NCBI RefSeq assembly: GCF_004337985.1
Contig: NC_043742.1
Location: 2,156,176 to 2,220,175, forward strand
Origin: Pyricularia pennisetigena
Taxonomy: Eukaryota; Ascomycota; Sordariomycetes; Magnaporthales; Pyriculariaceae
Direction of reading: 5' to 3'
Length of the DNA stretch: 64,000 nucleotides
Under the pieces are notes generated by a model, which saw only the letters and a list, made by a program, of their open reading frames with translations, ran no database searches and was not told the origin of the DNA. Position 1 is the first letter of the stretch. The number at the start of each line of letters is the position of its first letter. A program made the position numbers and the translations under genes. Positions 12,365 to 24,206 of this stretch are shown here, piece by piece.

Positions 12365-13903
12365 AGATGAAGTGATGACAAGTGACTATAAAGAATGTGA
12401 ACCATACCTGAGTCTGAATCTGGTAACGACAACGGAGATTGGCGATGGGAATTCGCCTATCTCGGGATGGGAAGTTTAGTTCGCTTCTTCAACCAGTTAA
12501 GACGTCGTTAATACCAGACGCATGAAGCTCAGTAGCTAAGTACAAAAGGGCTAGTGGCTAAATAAACCGTTATATTATGCCGCAAGCCTGTTGTCCCTTG
12601 GATTGGGTGTGCAGAAAGACTGATCACGAAAAAGCTTGACAAGATTTGTGGTGGTTGAAACGACTCTCGCAGCAGAGTGGTGATCTGGAAGAACCGGAAT
12701 GGAAGACAAAAGCCCGGGGGCGGCAAGAATGCCAAAAATTCTATCTGGGCCCAAGTGCCCCAATAAGGAAGGCACAGGTGAACCAACGATGCCGTTCAAG
12801 GGCAAGCATTTTGTGAATGGCAGCACGCTAGCCGTCTTCTGAAATGCCTTTTCTCCCTGTCCGGGCGCGGGCCACTAGGGTAGCCGTATCAAAGCCGTAG
12901 CCCGGAGGTCCTGGCATCTGTCAAGCTTGTACCTTCCGTTTCCATATTTAGGAGCATCATTAGATACGGAGTCTTCCGTTTCTTTGCCTATCTCACTTTA
13001 GATTTCGGAATCTAAAGGAGTGACGGCTTGTGCCTTGGTGAGATTTGGATCATCAAGACGTCTTTCACCATGCCTTTGACGCCTAAAGAGCGCTTCTCGC
13101 TCTGCTCAGACCGTTTGATTTAGTGTCTGCGATATGTTGCCTCCTTGAGGCTGACCCTGCATCTTGACAAGCTGACAGAAGACGGCTGTCGAGATTGCTG
13201 CTTGGAGATGACACTTGCTATATAACCTAGCTTGAATCCTGCTGTTGATCCAGTAGCGAGACTCTAGGCTTTCAAGACTTGGACTCGGTAACCAATGCCT
13301 TCCCCTTTAGCTTCCAGCCCTGTCGCTGATTGGCTGTCGATGACTTGACTCAAAAAAGACCCCGCCCCCAAGGAGCCGTTTGGCATTCATCTTTTAGTTC
13401 TTGACGTGCAGAAGACTTCAACTTGGTCATCCTGACATCCAGTCGAAACTCCGAGCCCTTATAGTCTCTTCCATCAGTCCATCAAAGACTCTGAAACTAG
13501 AAAGTGGTGTTTGCTTCTTGTTTTCTCATTGCTGCAGCTCAGGTCAACTTCCTCGAGCCTCCTCCATTGCCGAGAACATCTGGCTTCCGACACGACAGTC
13601 GCCGAGAGGGCACTATATAAACAGCCACCGATCCAGGATTTTTCTTGCGATGCATGTTCTCTGAGCGTTACCGAGCGCTACCAGCTGGCTCATGCAAGAG
13701 CCGCGGCCACAAGCTTGTATGTATGCCATCTTCGACCTTGGTGCTGCTTGTCCTAGTTGTCAACTTGTCACGGTACACCCGTCAATTGTTAAGAGCTAAA
13801 GCTGTTGATTTAGGATGCTTGATAGTCATGTGAAATCGATCTCCCGCAGTGAAAAGCCTAGCCTGCCCGCATACGAGCAACTCGGAGAAAAAACACCAAG
13901 AAA
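12365..13903. other. Gene-poor stretch
   Basis: About 1.5 kb with only short scattered frames and no motif. Base composition is normal, so it is not a RIP-degraded repeat. Confidence 0.5.
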
Positions 13904-14374
13904 ATGGAAGGCTCCTCGCAGCAACCAAACAGGACCCAGGAAGACGCCAATATCGAAAAAGGAATGTCTGCTCAAGCTGTTGCTCCTGAGCGCACGGCAG
14001 CTTTCCAGACACCATGCAACAAGCCAAATACCGGCCCTTTGTGTAAGTATGTAAAGACAGGTCTCGCCAGAGCTATCACCAAGTCGATTAATATAGGGGT
14101 GGGAGCATTAAACCAAGTATGCACCAGCTTGGTGGCCAAGGCCCATATAACACAAGTCAGGTTTTGTAACGCGCGCTGATACTCGGATATTTATACAGAA
14201 GTGCTGACTCAACGTCAAGCCTTTCAATCCGAGATTCGCAGAACAGGCAGCCAATACGACCAGTACGACTGCAAGGCCTGCGATCGAATCGAGCTCTCAG
14301 GGGTATGGGAAACGACAAGATTCACCGAGGGCACCACTGTTGCCAGCCAAGAAGAACATGTAACATGGTGTTGA
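13904..14374 (+). CDS. Weak candidate small two-exon gene
   Basis: An ATG frame (13904-14042) ends at a good GTAAGT donor. An acceptor at 14201 restores frame to a second open stretch (14202-14374), giving about 103 residues. The second part is hydrophilic with a CKAC pair. I do not recognise it, it lacks a signal peptide, and the acceptor (AAG after CAG) is imperfect. Chance is a fair alternative. Confidence 0.22.
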
Positions 14375-15527
14375 TGAAGCTAATGGGACTGTTCTCGACT
14401 GTATATGACAAGGATGCTTCGAAGAGGTTGCGGAGTTTACCCTGTGTGCTGATGTTCAACAGAGAAAAATTTTGAAAGACCGAGCAAGAGGATATGTTTC
14501 TTTGTTGGTGATGCGCTCTCTACGAATCTGTGAATCAAAGCAGATAAAAGAGGAGCAGGGAAACTTGATGCTTTTAAGTGTCCAAGGAACAGAGTGACTG
14601 CTTCTTTTACGTGTACTTGCTGTCGAGAATCCCTACTACAGCTAGTCTAGGCTTGTCCCACAGAAGAAGTCATGACACGCATACTGACACAACACTGGGT
14701 GTTAACGAAAAGAAATACAACATATGACTCTTAGCCTCTCTGTTTTATCACGTTGTCCTAAACTCAGACACATGTTTGTATCAAGCCCATACAGAGAGCA
14801 AGCTTCCAAGCGGTTGGTTTGTTGTCGTACTGGAGGAGCTCAGGAGCTGATTGCGATGCGAAATCCAAGAATACCTCAGGAAACACAGAACCCCAACTAA
14901 TCCATCAGGTATGGAGGAAGCAAATTGTCTTCAAAACACATATCAAATAGGCTGATGGAAATGCTGGCATTGGAAATGACTGATACCAAATCCAGTCAGG
15001 CGCAAACTAGGACCAGAGAGGGTTGGCTGGCCGTTGCTTCAAAGATCTGGCTTGTAGTTTGCACAGCAAGAAGTTGTACATGTAATCATGGTTGATGGCA
15101 ACGTGCTGGCCTCATAATCTAGGAAGTTAGCGGAGACTGTAGGCCTTGGTGCCTAATCATGTCCACCCCTGTTTGCTCGCCTGAACCCATTGTCTTTCCC
15201 TGCTGGGCCTCAGCCCTCAGGCAGTCGACATGCTACCGAACCCCGCTACCGTTGAACATATTCTTCGAACACTCAGGGAAGAGCAGCGAGTCAAGAGAAG
15301 GAGACCTAGTTTCTGAGTTCAGATCATGCAAGTTCTCTTCCAAGACGTGATAGGACTCACCTCTATACAATCCTCTCCTCAAACTTTGCTTCAAAATCTT
15401 CTCACTGGAAACCTTCACCTCCCACCTCGACACCCCCCTTCGCGTACAAAATCAAATTTCACAGCTTCAACTACCCTCCCATCAATCTGTTGATCGCATA
15501 CTTCATTCGTCCACTCAATGAGTCCAC
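14375..15527. other. Gene-poor stretch
   Basis: I see no coding frame, repeat or RNA gene that I can support here. Confidence 0.5.
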
Positions 15528-15946
15528 AATGGATTTCCTCAGTACCATGCCCTCCGACTTCCGGGATGAGTTTATCCGCTGAGGGCTTGAGTTTCGCATG
15601 TGGGTGGCTATCCCAACAATGGAAAGTGTTGCTTCAAATCCCCCTCGCGTTGTTGAACTGAGGATTGAACATCCTCCCCTGAGCTTTGTTGTGACCGTTT
15701 TCTCTCCTCCCTTGATTCATATCCTTCGGGTCTCTCCCACGCCGCCCCAGCGTGATCGTCTTGATATGGCCGACAGAGATTCGGATCCGAGATGAATTTC
15801 GGGTACGTTTCGTCCTCCCCAACCCTGTGTATGGCTTTCGGCCCCGAGAGGAAGATTCTCGACATTTCACCTACCTTTGTTTACCGACATCCTGCCGATC
15901 GGATTTGCAGAAGCTAGGGAGGACTGCGGTTGACTTTTGTCGTTAG
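15528..15946 (+). pseudogene. Possible degraded 2EXR-domain gene
   Basis: Reading from the ATG at 15528, a short N-terminus of the type FLSTMPSDFRDEFI is stopped by TGA. The same frame then gives PPRVVELRIEH, resembling the 'LPxELRxxIW ... PRVV' layout of 2EXR proteins common in Pezizomycotina. A shifted frame (15752-15946) continues with RHFTYLCL and SDLQKLGRTAVDF, similar to the later part of that family. With a stop and at least one frame change it would be a relic. The likeness is by eye and weak. Confidence 0.3.
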
Positions 15947-17716
15947 GGCGCCTCGCCCTCATCTAAATGCTCCATCTAAAGAGAACTGTGGCCCTCCGTC
16001 TGTATGAGAGGAAAGTCATCTTTTTCTTTCACTCGACAGAGCGCTGTATCTCATATGTAAAATTCTCGAGAAGATGATCCCATTTTCCTGCTCTCTCCTC
16101 TCTTGAAATAATCCCAGGTAATTGCAATATATCTTTTCAAAGTCAAGTCTTTTTGTCGTTTGGTCGAAAGTTTCTAACCAGAAATGATTTTGTGCAGGCT
16201 CGCCATCCCCAAAACCTCGCCTGCGCTGGAACAAACGATGTCTTGTCACGAATGTATTTAGTTTCTTTGTTGATACAAGGTGAAATGAGGGCTAATGCGC
16301 GTGGTCGACCCTCAAAAATCAAATCCGTGGCTACATTCCGGCGCGTAGCACGATCGTAAGCACAAAGATACCTGCGGCATGTCAGATAAACTGACAGGAC
16401 TAACACCTATCGCTAAAATCATTCCTACCATATCGGATACACTGCAGTTCAGACTGCTGACAGTAATGTGAATGCTCCCCCAGTCACTGTCGTCGACCGA
16501 GTGGCGGCCCGCCCGTTCCGCTGCGGCTGCCCTTCTGGGTCACTATTACTTTACCACTTTAGGCTCTTTGAGCACCACCACTTTTGTGCAGTCTAGCCAG
16601 CAGTCGCTTCAACGGTTCAGCAGCCCCCCTGCAACGAGAATGTACACGCTTGCTACGGAAACAGCAAGACGCCAGCGGCGGCTTGCTGATAATTGTCTTT
16701 CTTTGTCGCGTCCAACGTCTCATTGTACATGTGCAACAATCTTTGGTATATTTCATAGCACGGACTAAAGAGAACCCCTATGACAGATCGAACCTGACTG
16801 ATTCGTTCTTCGAAGGTGGAACCATAGTGCAGCTCTGAACAAAGATACCGTTATTCCTTCCACTACTCTGTCCTTCAATAGCTGGAATGTCCAACAACGA
16901 TAGCAACGTTAGCCCGCCTTTGAATTACTCAAACAAAGACCTTTTTCAGGGCGCTGGCAGTCTCAAAACTCAAAATTTCAATTAAAGAATGTACAACTCT
17001 CTGCTATTTGCATCAAGGCATCGAAGCTTTGCTTCTCTGGTGGAACACGCGAGGAGGTTCAGAGTAGATTTGCAAGGGTAGGAAACTGCCTGAACTAGCA
17101 AACGAATTCAATTCACTGCCGTGTCAAATGGCTCACATTTGGAGCATCCTTATCACGGCAAAAAATACAGTAGAACTCAAGAAATTCTCATTTCTCGGTG
17201 ACATGGTAGATTCAGCCATGACCATGCCTGTCATTCTGGCTAGGTGCCTAGATAGCCGTAATAGCATCACGAGCCCTGCCCGTAAAACAGCTTCATCTCC
17301 CAAATCGCCACCACGAGTGTAGAAAGACACATGACAAACAAATCCCCAAATACATCCACTCGCTCCCGGAAAGTCACTCGTTCTGAAAAAAAAAGCCCAA
17401 TTCGGCCTTTATGTGCAAGACTTCATATGTGGTCTTGCCGCGCAAAACATCGAGAAAAACAAAATCAAAGACAAAACAAACGCATGATTTTGAAATTTGA
17501 CATAAATGCCCCATAACTCCTTGCAATAAAATTACACGCACGATCCAGCTCAAGGTCAGGTGGTTGATGTTTGTCAATCCACATACAGGCAGATTTGAAT
17601 CCGAAATCAAAGTTGACCCGATTGAGTGAGCCTGGGCGACAAAGTGTCAGCAATTGTGCAAAAATACAATAAAACCGACCACTTGAAAAGCCACGGATGT
17701 AGAGGTAGCGCAGGAC
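15947..17716. other. Gene-poor stretch
   Basis: About 1.8 kb with only short frames on both strands. It holds the 3' side of the F-box gene on the minus strand; nothing else is supportable. Confidence 0.5.
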
Positions 17717-19588
17717 TCACGGAGTCAGTCTGGGTGTCGTTCTGTACCTCAGAGCGTCATGCAGAGTGTGGTCATAAGGCATGTCGCTGTACATAAGGCG
17801 TTCGCAGAGGAATCCTATGCGGTCATTGAGCTTGACCAACGGATTGACCTCGGTAGCTCCTAGTAGATACTTGTCCACCTTGGTGCAGCCGGTGTGGTCC
17901 CTGATGTTGAAGAGATCGTCGACGTAATCCTGGTAGATCTGCAAGCAGCAGTACGACTCCCAGGCCAAGCGGTTGCTGACGGTGGCACGTCTAACTATGA
18001 TGGGAAGATTCTGCTCCAAGCCCCGCTGCTTTCGGTTCTCGCAGAGGCGAGGTATCTCGTCTCGGAGATTGTCAACCACATAAGACCAGCTGGCCTGGGG
18101 AGCCATGTTTGAAGGCCGGTAGAAGGAAATGAGGGCCACGTGGTCGAGACGCACCTCGCAGAGGTCAGGCAGTTCCCGGAGCATCTTGAGTAGAGAAGTC
18201 TCGGTGTTCCTGATCCGCGCATTCTCAAGGTGAAATACTTGAAGGTTTGGCCAGCGAGAAGCTTTGAAGAGTCTGTCACTGTGCTCATGATTGAAACCTT
18301 CCTCGTCTCGATAGAGAATGGAGGCGCAGTCAAGGTGCATCTGCGTCAAAGTCTCCGCCGCCATGTACTTGATGATACCGCTAAGACGTGTCAGGTCATA
18401 GTCGTTTCTGTCTCGGAACGGCGAGGTGGCTGCGTTCCTAACCGTTTCAAAGCAGTTGTAGCCGTACAATGGAGTAATCTCCAGCACTTTGAGTCCCTTG
18501 CAGGCCTCTCTGAGCTCCTTGGGTCCCGGCAGGTTGATCTGATCGGAAAAGTTGTGGGGAGGGTGTTGAATCCAGCCGTATGGGTCATGGCAGTCCCAGG
18601 CTGGCACGGCGTTCGGGATCTGCATGCCCAAAATGCGCAGGCCAGTAAGCTTCACACCTGCTGCGTGCACAGCAACTGGAAGGTCGATGATGAGATCGAT
18701 AGGAACACGGAAGTACTTGAGTGGTGACTTCATGGGGATTTCATCATCTTTTTTAAACTTCCAGCAAGTGACCCAGCTTACGAGCGTTGCGAACATAGCA
18801 CAGTCAGAGTCTCGAACATATTTTGGGCCCTGGCCCAAGAGGATAACCATAGCAGCGCCTAGCTCCTCCGGTCCTGGACAGCGAGCGTCGTCCAAGACGA
18901 GACGGGTTGCACGCGGCATCCGAGCCATAGCCTGGGCCACTCGTCGAATTCCATCACCAGACTTGCGTAGATACTGTTGGGCAAGGTAGCGTCTTCGATA
19001 CTCAGTGTGAATGAGGCCGAGCATGCGCATGCATATGCCAAACTTGAAATCATCCTTGTTGACGTCGGCGGTGGGGTTGTTCTTTTTCTTAGCCGCGGTC
19101 TTCTTCTGGCCGTCAGCAACCAGAGCCCAGTACTGGACAGTCTCCATAACCATAGGGATTGTCTCAGTGACAAAGCTTCCCTCCTTTGGCATCCTCTGGA
19201 TATACTCTTCCCACATGGCGCAGAGGTATGCTGCCAGAGTTTCCTGGTTGTTGGCGATGAGAGGGTCATGGAAGCCAAGGTGAACATGGGCGACTTGAAC
19301 ATGCCGGGAAAAGAATGGGGCTTGCGAGAGACGCTCAAACGACTCGAGCGATTTAGGGTCAAAGATTGAGCAGTGAGCAACTTGCGAGACAAGAGGCGCT
19401 GCAATCTTGGCAAACCTGCGGCAGGTCAAACGAATGCTCATGATGTCGCTGCCGTTTCGAGCGAATCTCTCAAAGTATCTCAAGCCGTCAGCGTCAAAAG
19501 GTGCGTTGACCTTGGCATGGTTGAAGATCTGAAAGAGAGTCTCTGATGGAAGATCGGCTAGGCCGATCTTTTTCCGTTTCACCTCCAT
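17717..19588 (-). CDS. F-box protein
   Basis: Single exon, 623 residues. An F-box is seen at about residues 9-50, beginning IGLADLPSETLFQIFNHAKV and continuing through the DIMSIRLTCRRFAKIAAPLV segment. The F-box binds Skp1 in SCF ubiquitin ligases, and the remainder would select the substrate. The C-terminal 400 residues have scattered Leu-rich segments (VFHLENARIRN, LCEVRLDHVALIS) that suggest irregular leucine-rich repeats, as is usual in fungal F-box proteins of unknown target. No intron signals are needed. It is isolated between two gene-poor stretches. Substrate cannot be predicted. Confidence 0.85.
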   Translation of the reverse strand: MEVKRKKIGLADLPSETLFQIFNHAKVNAPFDADGLRYFERFARNGSDIMSIRLTCRRFAKIAAPLVSQVAHCSIFDPKSLESFERLSQAPFFSRHVQVAHVHLGFHDPLIANNQETLAAYLCAMWEEYIQRMPKEGSFVTETIPMVMETVQYWALVADGQKKTAAKKKNNPTADVNKDDFKFGICMRMLGLIHTEYRRRYLAQQYLRKSGDGIRRVAQAMARMPRATRLVLDDARCPGPEELGAAMVILLGQGPKYVRDSDCAMFATLVSWVTCWKFKKDDEIPMKSPLKYFRVPIDLIIDLPVAVHAAGVKLTGLRILGMQIPNAVPAWDCHDPYGWIQHPPHNFSDQINLPGPKELREACKGLKVLEITPLYGYNCFETVRNAATSPFRDRNDYDLTRLSGIIKYMAAETLTQMHLDCASILYRDEEGFNHEHSDRLFKASRWPNLQVFHLENARIRNTETSLLKMLRELPDLCEVRLDHVALISFYRPSNMAPQASWSYVVDNLRDEIPRLCENRKQRGLEQNLPIIVRRATVSNRLAWESYCCLQIYQDYVDDLFNIRDHTGCTKVDKYLLGATEVNPLVKLNDRIGFLCERLMYSDMPYDHTLHDALRYRTTPRLTP

Positions 19589-21920
19589 GGCTGCAGTGAG
19601 GCGGCTTAGATCTTGATGTTCATGCGAGTTTGTTGTGAGGTTGCAGAGGTGATGAGCAAGTGAAGTTGTGGCACCTACAAGAAGTCCTTTGTCGTGCCGA
19701 GAGGACTTGGGCCCACTTTTTGAACCTCCTCTGTTGCCTGAAAGCCCTAGGCCAGTGGTAGAGGCGGTGACTTCCTGACACTGTGCAATGTCAACGTCGA
19801 GGCTCTTGCTTGTTTAGGGCTCTGGGCTGTAGGGTACTGATATTAGGGGAGCGTGCTTCCAAGATGGCAGCAACCCCTCCGACACCTTAGAATCAAGCGG
19901 GCACGTACTCTGCCACTTGCATACGCAGGGAAAACCCTGACGAGTTTCCTCTGGGGTTATAGGACGCCTTCATGTCAGAGTGAAAGGTCTTCTAGCCGAT
20001 ACTCTTACTGCTTCTTGTTTTTCCCTGACTTCGCAAGCTTACTACGCACTCTACATTTCAGCTGAAGCTCTCGCAGTTGCACTCCTCTTCCCAGCTCGGG
20101 ATTTGCCTGAAATCACTCCAGAACTAGGAACTGAAAAGCCATAGAGCTAAGACAAATGAGACAGATAAGTTTCATAGGCAAGTAACCATCCTTCCTGGGG
20201 TCTGTTTCTCTAGTCCAATGTTACTTTGAGAATGAAAGTGACAGTTCATCCGCTCAATTGCTATCCGGAACAGGCCACCAAAACTTGGGCAACACGCTTT
20301 GATGATCATTTGTCGACATCTCCGCTTCCTGAGCCTTTACACCCTTGATATAGCCCTCGTTTTACTTACTTTATATCCTTCATACCCCTTCTACCCGGCG
20401 CAGACTGCCTTTACACGAAGTCAGTCCGTCACGTATCCCCTAACCCTTGTCGGACATAGCACAGCATTTGGATTGGTCACAGTTGATGCTACATGATAGA
20501 GGTCACTAACTGTTGTGTTACATTTTACCAAATAGTTTGAAGAAATTCGGATCGAGGTCTTGGGAATTCCCAGTACAAGAGACACAGCTGATGACTCCTT
20601 TCACCAACTTGCGTATATTAGAGATCTAGCTCTATCTCAGCTCAAAAACGATTATGTCCGAAACATATATATCAATACACTCTCTGGGATCTAGGAACGG
20701 AAAAGGCAGAGTTTGCAAGGTACATTCAAAAGCTGACGTCGATATTCCAAACTCTGTTGACTAGAGGCTGATAGTCCCAAAAGCACCCTGAGGTCGGAAT
20801 GGAACAGGATCGAGCCATTGCCGACTACGAGGGCTTGAGTAATACAACTTAGTTCTAGCCCAGACTCATTAACTAGGTATACGTGGCTCACTGATGCCAA
20901 ACAAAAGAGCCTATAGCTTCGAGTAGTGTAGCTTTATGCTGTCACGAGGCCAGACAGCCGCAGCATCGATCTTGTCACAGATTCGGACACTCTTGGACAA
21001 TATTTGACCACGAACGACTAGCACTTTTGAGAGTATACAGATACGAGTCACGGATACAGGTCAAGACCAAGCCCAGCCCGTGGAAGGAGTACCAGCAGTT
21101 CACTGCTGATTTGGAAAAGACAAAGACAAACGAGCAACCCCCTCAAAGCTTTTATCAAGCCCTGCAAGAAAATCGAGATCAACACCCCAGGCCAGGCCTC
21201 ACGGGGTCGACACGCTGTTCAAAGTTCTATTTCATTTACAACCCAGATCGAGACGCCAGGAGGCATCCATAGTGTCGAGTAGCTGGAGAGGGCTATAGAT
21301 CCAGCACCCGCGGCTGGCAGGAGCCCCGAGATAGTCGAGTCCCTGCCACAGACGCGCACGGTTACACTCAAGAAGTTCAGATGGAACCATCAACGATAAC
21401 AATCATCCTGCGGGCAGCAGCTGTCTTGCGAACAAAAGCTTGGTCGTTCCTGCGGCAAACAGTGCTTCCGACACGACTAGTTCTCTGGCTGAAACTCTTT
21501 TAGGCATGCAGTCAGTACTACAAGAGAAAACACAGTGGGAAACCCAGTTCGCAGGAGATCGGTGACGCTGGCAAAGGCAGTTCCGCTGGGTTCCTCTGTC
21601 GGTCCTGGACCCGGCGGACTTTGTTCCAGCTAGCGCTGGATGGCTTTGTTATGTGTTTGCGTTTAGGAGCGAGAAGATACGCCGTTTAATCGTCGGCCGA
21701 TACTTTTTTATTATTCAAGGTGCTATTCGTGACGAACAAAGAACAACATCGCGGGCTTTATTCGTCCTTGTTGACCATTACTCAACGCTGTGCCCTTGGG
21801 ACAAAGGATATACCCGTCAGACCGAACACACCTACAAGCTCAGTCGCTCGGTTTCCCCCACCTCCAGTTCAAAGCATCTGCGTATCTGCTGAACGACCCC
21901 AGCAAAGCCGTCTTCCATCC
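19589..21920. other. Gene-poor stretch with a possible coding relic
   Basis: About 2.3 kb without a convincing gene. Between about 21027 and 21670 several adjoining frames have protein-like composition (81 codons open from 21027, then short in-frame pieces broken by stops). It may be an old pseudogene, but I cannot identify a family. Confidence 0.4.
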
Positions 21921-22700
21921 TCAGTACACCCGTGGGTAGTTGGGGATGATGAGATTCTTCAAGCTCGTAGTCCCGTTCAAACCCTGCGCAACGGCTTGGG
22001 CGAAGCTCTGGGCGTTGAGGTCGGCGCCCGCGACGCTGGTGTGGGTGTGGTCGCGCGGGTACAGCGCATTGGTAGCAGCATTGCCGAGCTTGAGGTACAT
22101 CCGCGCGGTGGCGGTGAAGTGGTCGACCTGCGTGACCCTTGAGTCGGCGAGGGCCCTTTGGGCGGTGGCGACGTAACCCACGAACCTCGGCGCGCCGCTC
22201 CCGTACTGCCCACCCTCCCACAGGTTGTTTGGCGTCTGGGAGCTGAGCACGACGGTGGCGCCCTTGGCGAGCATGAGCTTGGCGGCCTGGATGTAGTAGA
22301 ACACAAAGGTGTAGACGGCCTCGCCCGTCTTGTCCGAGTAGCACACCTCGGTCCCGGACCCGGGGCAGTCGGACCGGCCGTTGTCGTTCTTGTTGGGCGA
22401 CCCGCCGTCGTTGTGCCCAAACTCGATGACCACCACGTCGCCCGGCCGCGCCAGGTTCGCCACCTCGGCGAACCGCCCCTCGTTCCAGTACGAGCGCGCC
22501 GACCGTCCGCCGATCGCCTTGTTGACCACGGTCGCAGTTGTGTACTTTTGGAAGTGGTTGCCCCAGCCGTCTGTCTGCCCGTCATTGGCGCCGCTGCGCG
22601 CCATGGTGCTGTCGCCGCACAGGTAGATGGTCGCCAGCACCTGCTGCGGCAGGAGCAGGGCGCCGAGCGCGCCGGCGACGAAGGACGTGGGGAGCTGCAT
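21921..22700 (-). CDS. Secreted rhamnogalacturonan acetylesterase (CE12, SGNH hydrolase)
   Basis: Single exon, 259 residues. A signal peptide is cleaved near Ala23. The SGNH/GDSL blocks are all present: GDST with nucleophile Ser31, the GRSARSYW block with the oxyanion Gly region, GHNDGG with the block-III Asn, and DHTH with catalytic Asp217 and His220 (the Asp-x-x-His spacing of the family). Known family reaction: removing acetyl groups from the rhamnogalacturonan I backbone of pectin, which opens it to lyases and hydrolases. The length matches CE12 enzymes without a carbohydrate-binding module. The next gene downstream of its promoter is an LPMO-like protein in the same orientation, so both may be expressed during growth on plant cell walls. 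Confidence 0.92.
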   Translation of the reverse strand: MQLPTSFVAGALGALLLPQQVLATIYLCGDSTMARSGANDGQTDGWGNHFQKYTTATVVNKAIGGRSARSYWNEGRFAEVANLARPGDVVVIEFGHNDGGSPNKNDNGRSDCPGSGTEVCYSDKTGEAVYTFVFYYIQAAKLMLAKGATVVLSSQTPNNLWEGGQYGSGAPRFVGYVATAQRALADSRVTQVDHFTATARMYLKLGNAATNALYPRDHTHTSVAGADLNAQSFAQAVAQGLNGTTSLKNLIIPNYPRVY

Positions 22701-23534
22701 TGTAACTTTTCTGGCGACAGGTTTCTTGAACTCTGGACGGGAAGAGGGTCAAGGGAGGGCCGGTGGGACAAGGAAAAGATCAAGGCTCCTAGGTGCCCGC
22801 CCCAAGGAGAAGCGGCGGCCAGGTTTATATGTTCGCGTGTTGCCGTCTATTTACATGGAGAATCTTGCGAGATGGACGTGCTGGTTCGCGCGCGCGCGGG
22901 GGTCTGGAACGGAAAATTAGCCATCAAAGCGCTCGTGTAAATCTGGGCCGCGGCTTCATCTCCTGCCTCATTTGGTGTTTCTCCGCAAAGTTAACGGTAT
23001 TTGTTCCCCACGTTTTTTTCTTCAGAGTGCCGGACATGAAGGACTGATTCCACCAGTAAAAAATCTGGGGGTATATTAATTGTACCAGAGGGCAACGGTG
23101 CAGAGCAGGAGTGCAAACAAGGATAAGGTGGTATTGTATGTACGTCGGAGCAACCCTCCGAGTAGTTGGATCTAATCACAGATTCAAAAGCCAAGATCTA
23201 ATCCTACAGTACCTCGGCACATTGGTTCGCGACGGACAAATCAGAGACACGGCTGTTCAATATAAAAAACAAAAAAATAATAAAAAAACAAGAATACATT
23301 TGAAGGTAATCATTTCTGTATCTACAGACAATATCGCTACTCCAGTAGCAAAAGTAATGGATAACATCTAGCCTTTTTTTTTCCGTTTTATTCTCAACAA
23401 GAGATCCTCATGAGGGGCGGACAGCCCATTCAGCAGGCAAGGTCTGACCAGCAGCGTGAGCCGGGGGGGTTTTGTATCGGCAGTTGCCTTTTTCTGACTG
23501 GGCCAGCCGCCTGAACCGGGGTAGTTGTCGGCCA
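22701..23534. other. Promoter of the CE12 gene and 3' side of the LPMO-like gene
   Basis: About 830 bp, no gene supported. A GTGTTGCCG/GTATATT-rich upstream part follows the start codon of the esterase. Confidence 0.5.
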
Positions 23535-24206
23535 TTACTGGCACGACGAGCTGGCAGCCTTGGCGGCAGTGGCGCCGCCGGAGTTGGCAGTACTCGAGTT
23601 GCCAGAACCACCGTTGGAAGCGCCGCCACCAGCAGCGCCACCAAAGGTAAAGTCGATGCAGCTCATGTAGGTCTGCTTGGCCTCGTCGCTGTCCCACCAC
23701 CACTGCAGCACGCAGGCGCCGGCGGTGCCGCACGCCGACGGCAAGGTGTCGGGCATGGTGACGCTGAAGTCGGTGTTGTTCTTTGCGACGCCGGACTTGG
23801 TCGAGGCGTAGTTCTGGAACTCGATGAGCGGCTGGCCGATGATGGAGTTTGTGCTGGTGTCGACGACCGAGACGTTGGCGATGCCCGTGTGCGGCGCGCC
23901 GATCTGCACCTTGATGGGCACCGTCTGCCCGGCGGAGAACTTCTGCACGTCGCCCGACTTGGCGTCGGCGAACGGGATGCCCTTGCAGAGCTCCAGGCGG
24001 CACTTGGTCGGGTCGAAGTCCGCCTTGGCCTGCTGGCGCAGGCCCTGGATGTTGCCGAGACGGTCCGAGCTCTCGATGGACAGCATCTGCTGACCGCAGG
24101 CTTGGCCGAAAGCGCTGCCTGCCTCCCTTGCCGGGGGGCTGGTCACGCGCCCGTGTCCGTAGACGGCGGTGGCAAAAGAGAGAACGGAGACGAGGGAGTA
24201 CTGCAT
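23535..24206 (-). CDS. Secreted LPMO-like protein (chitin_bind_3/AA10-AA16-type fold)
   Basis: Single exon, 223 residues. The signal peptide ends at Gly17, so the mature protein would begin with His18 (HGRVTSPPAR). An N-terminal histidine is the copper ligand of lytic polysaccharide monooxygenases. A second histidine, His106 in IGAPHTGI, and an aromatic pair in the CIDFTF segment (Phe186/Phe188) complete a plausible histidine brace and axial site. Six or more Cys suit a secreted fold. After about residue 190 comes a Gly/Ser/Asn/Ala-rich tail with no binding module and no clear GPI signal. Expected role: oxidative cleavage of a polysaccharide (chitin or cellulose unresolved). The AA family assignment is uncertain. 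Confidence 0.75.
   Translation of the reverse strand: MQYSLVSVLSFATAVYGHGRVTSPPAREAGSAFGQACGQQMLSIESSDRLGNIQGLRQQAKADFDPTKCRLELCKGIPFADAKSGDVQKFSAGQTVPIKVQIGAPHTGIANVSVVDTSTNSIIGQPLIEFQNYASTKSGVAKNNTDFSVTMPDTLPSACGTAGACVLQWWWDSDEAKQTYMSCIDFTFGGAAGGGASNGGSGNSSTANSGGATAAKAASSSCQ

Noticed and set aside
21832..22940. Other long frames around the CE12 gene
   Set aside because: Arg/Pro-rich shadow translations without motifs; the 259-codon frame contains all SGNH blocks.
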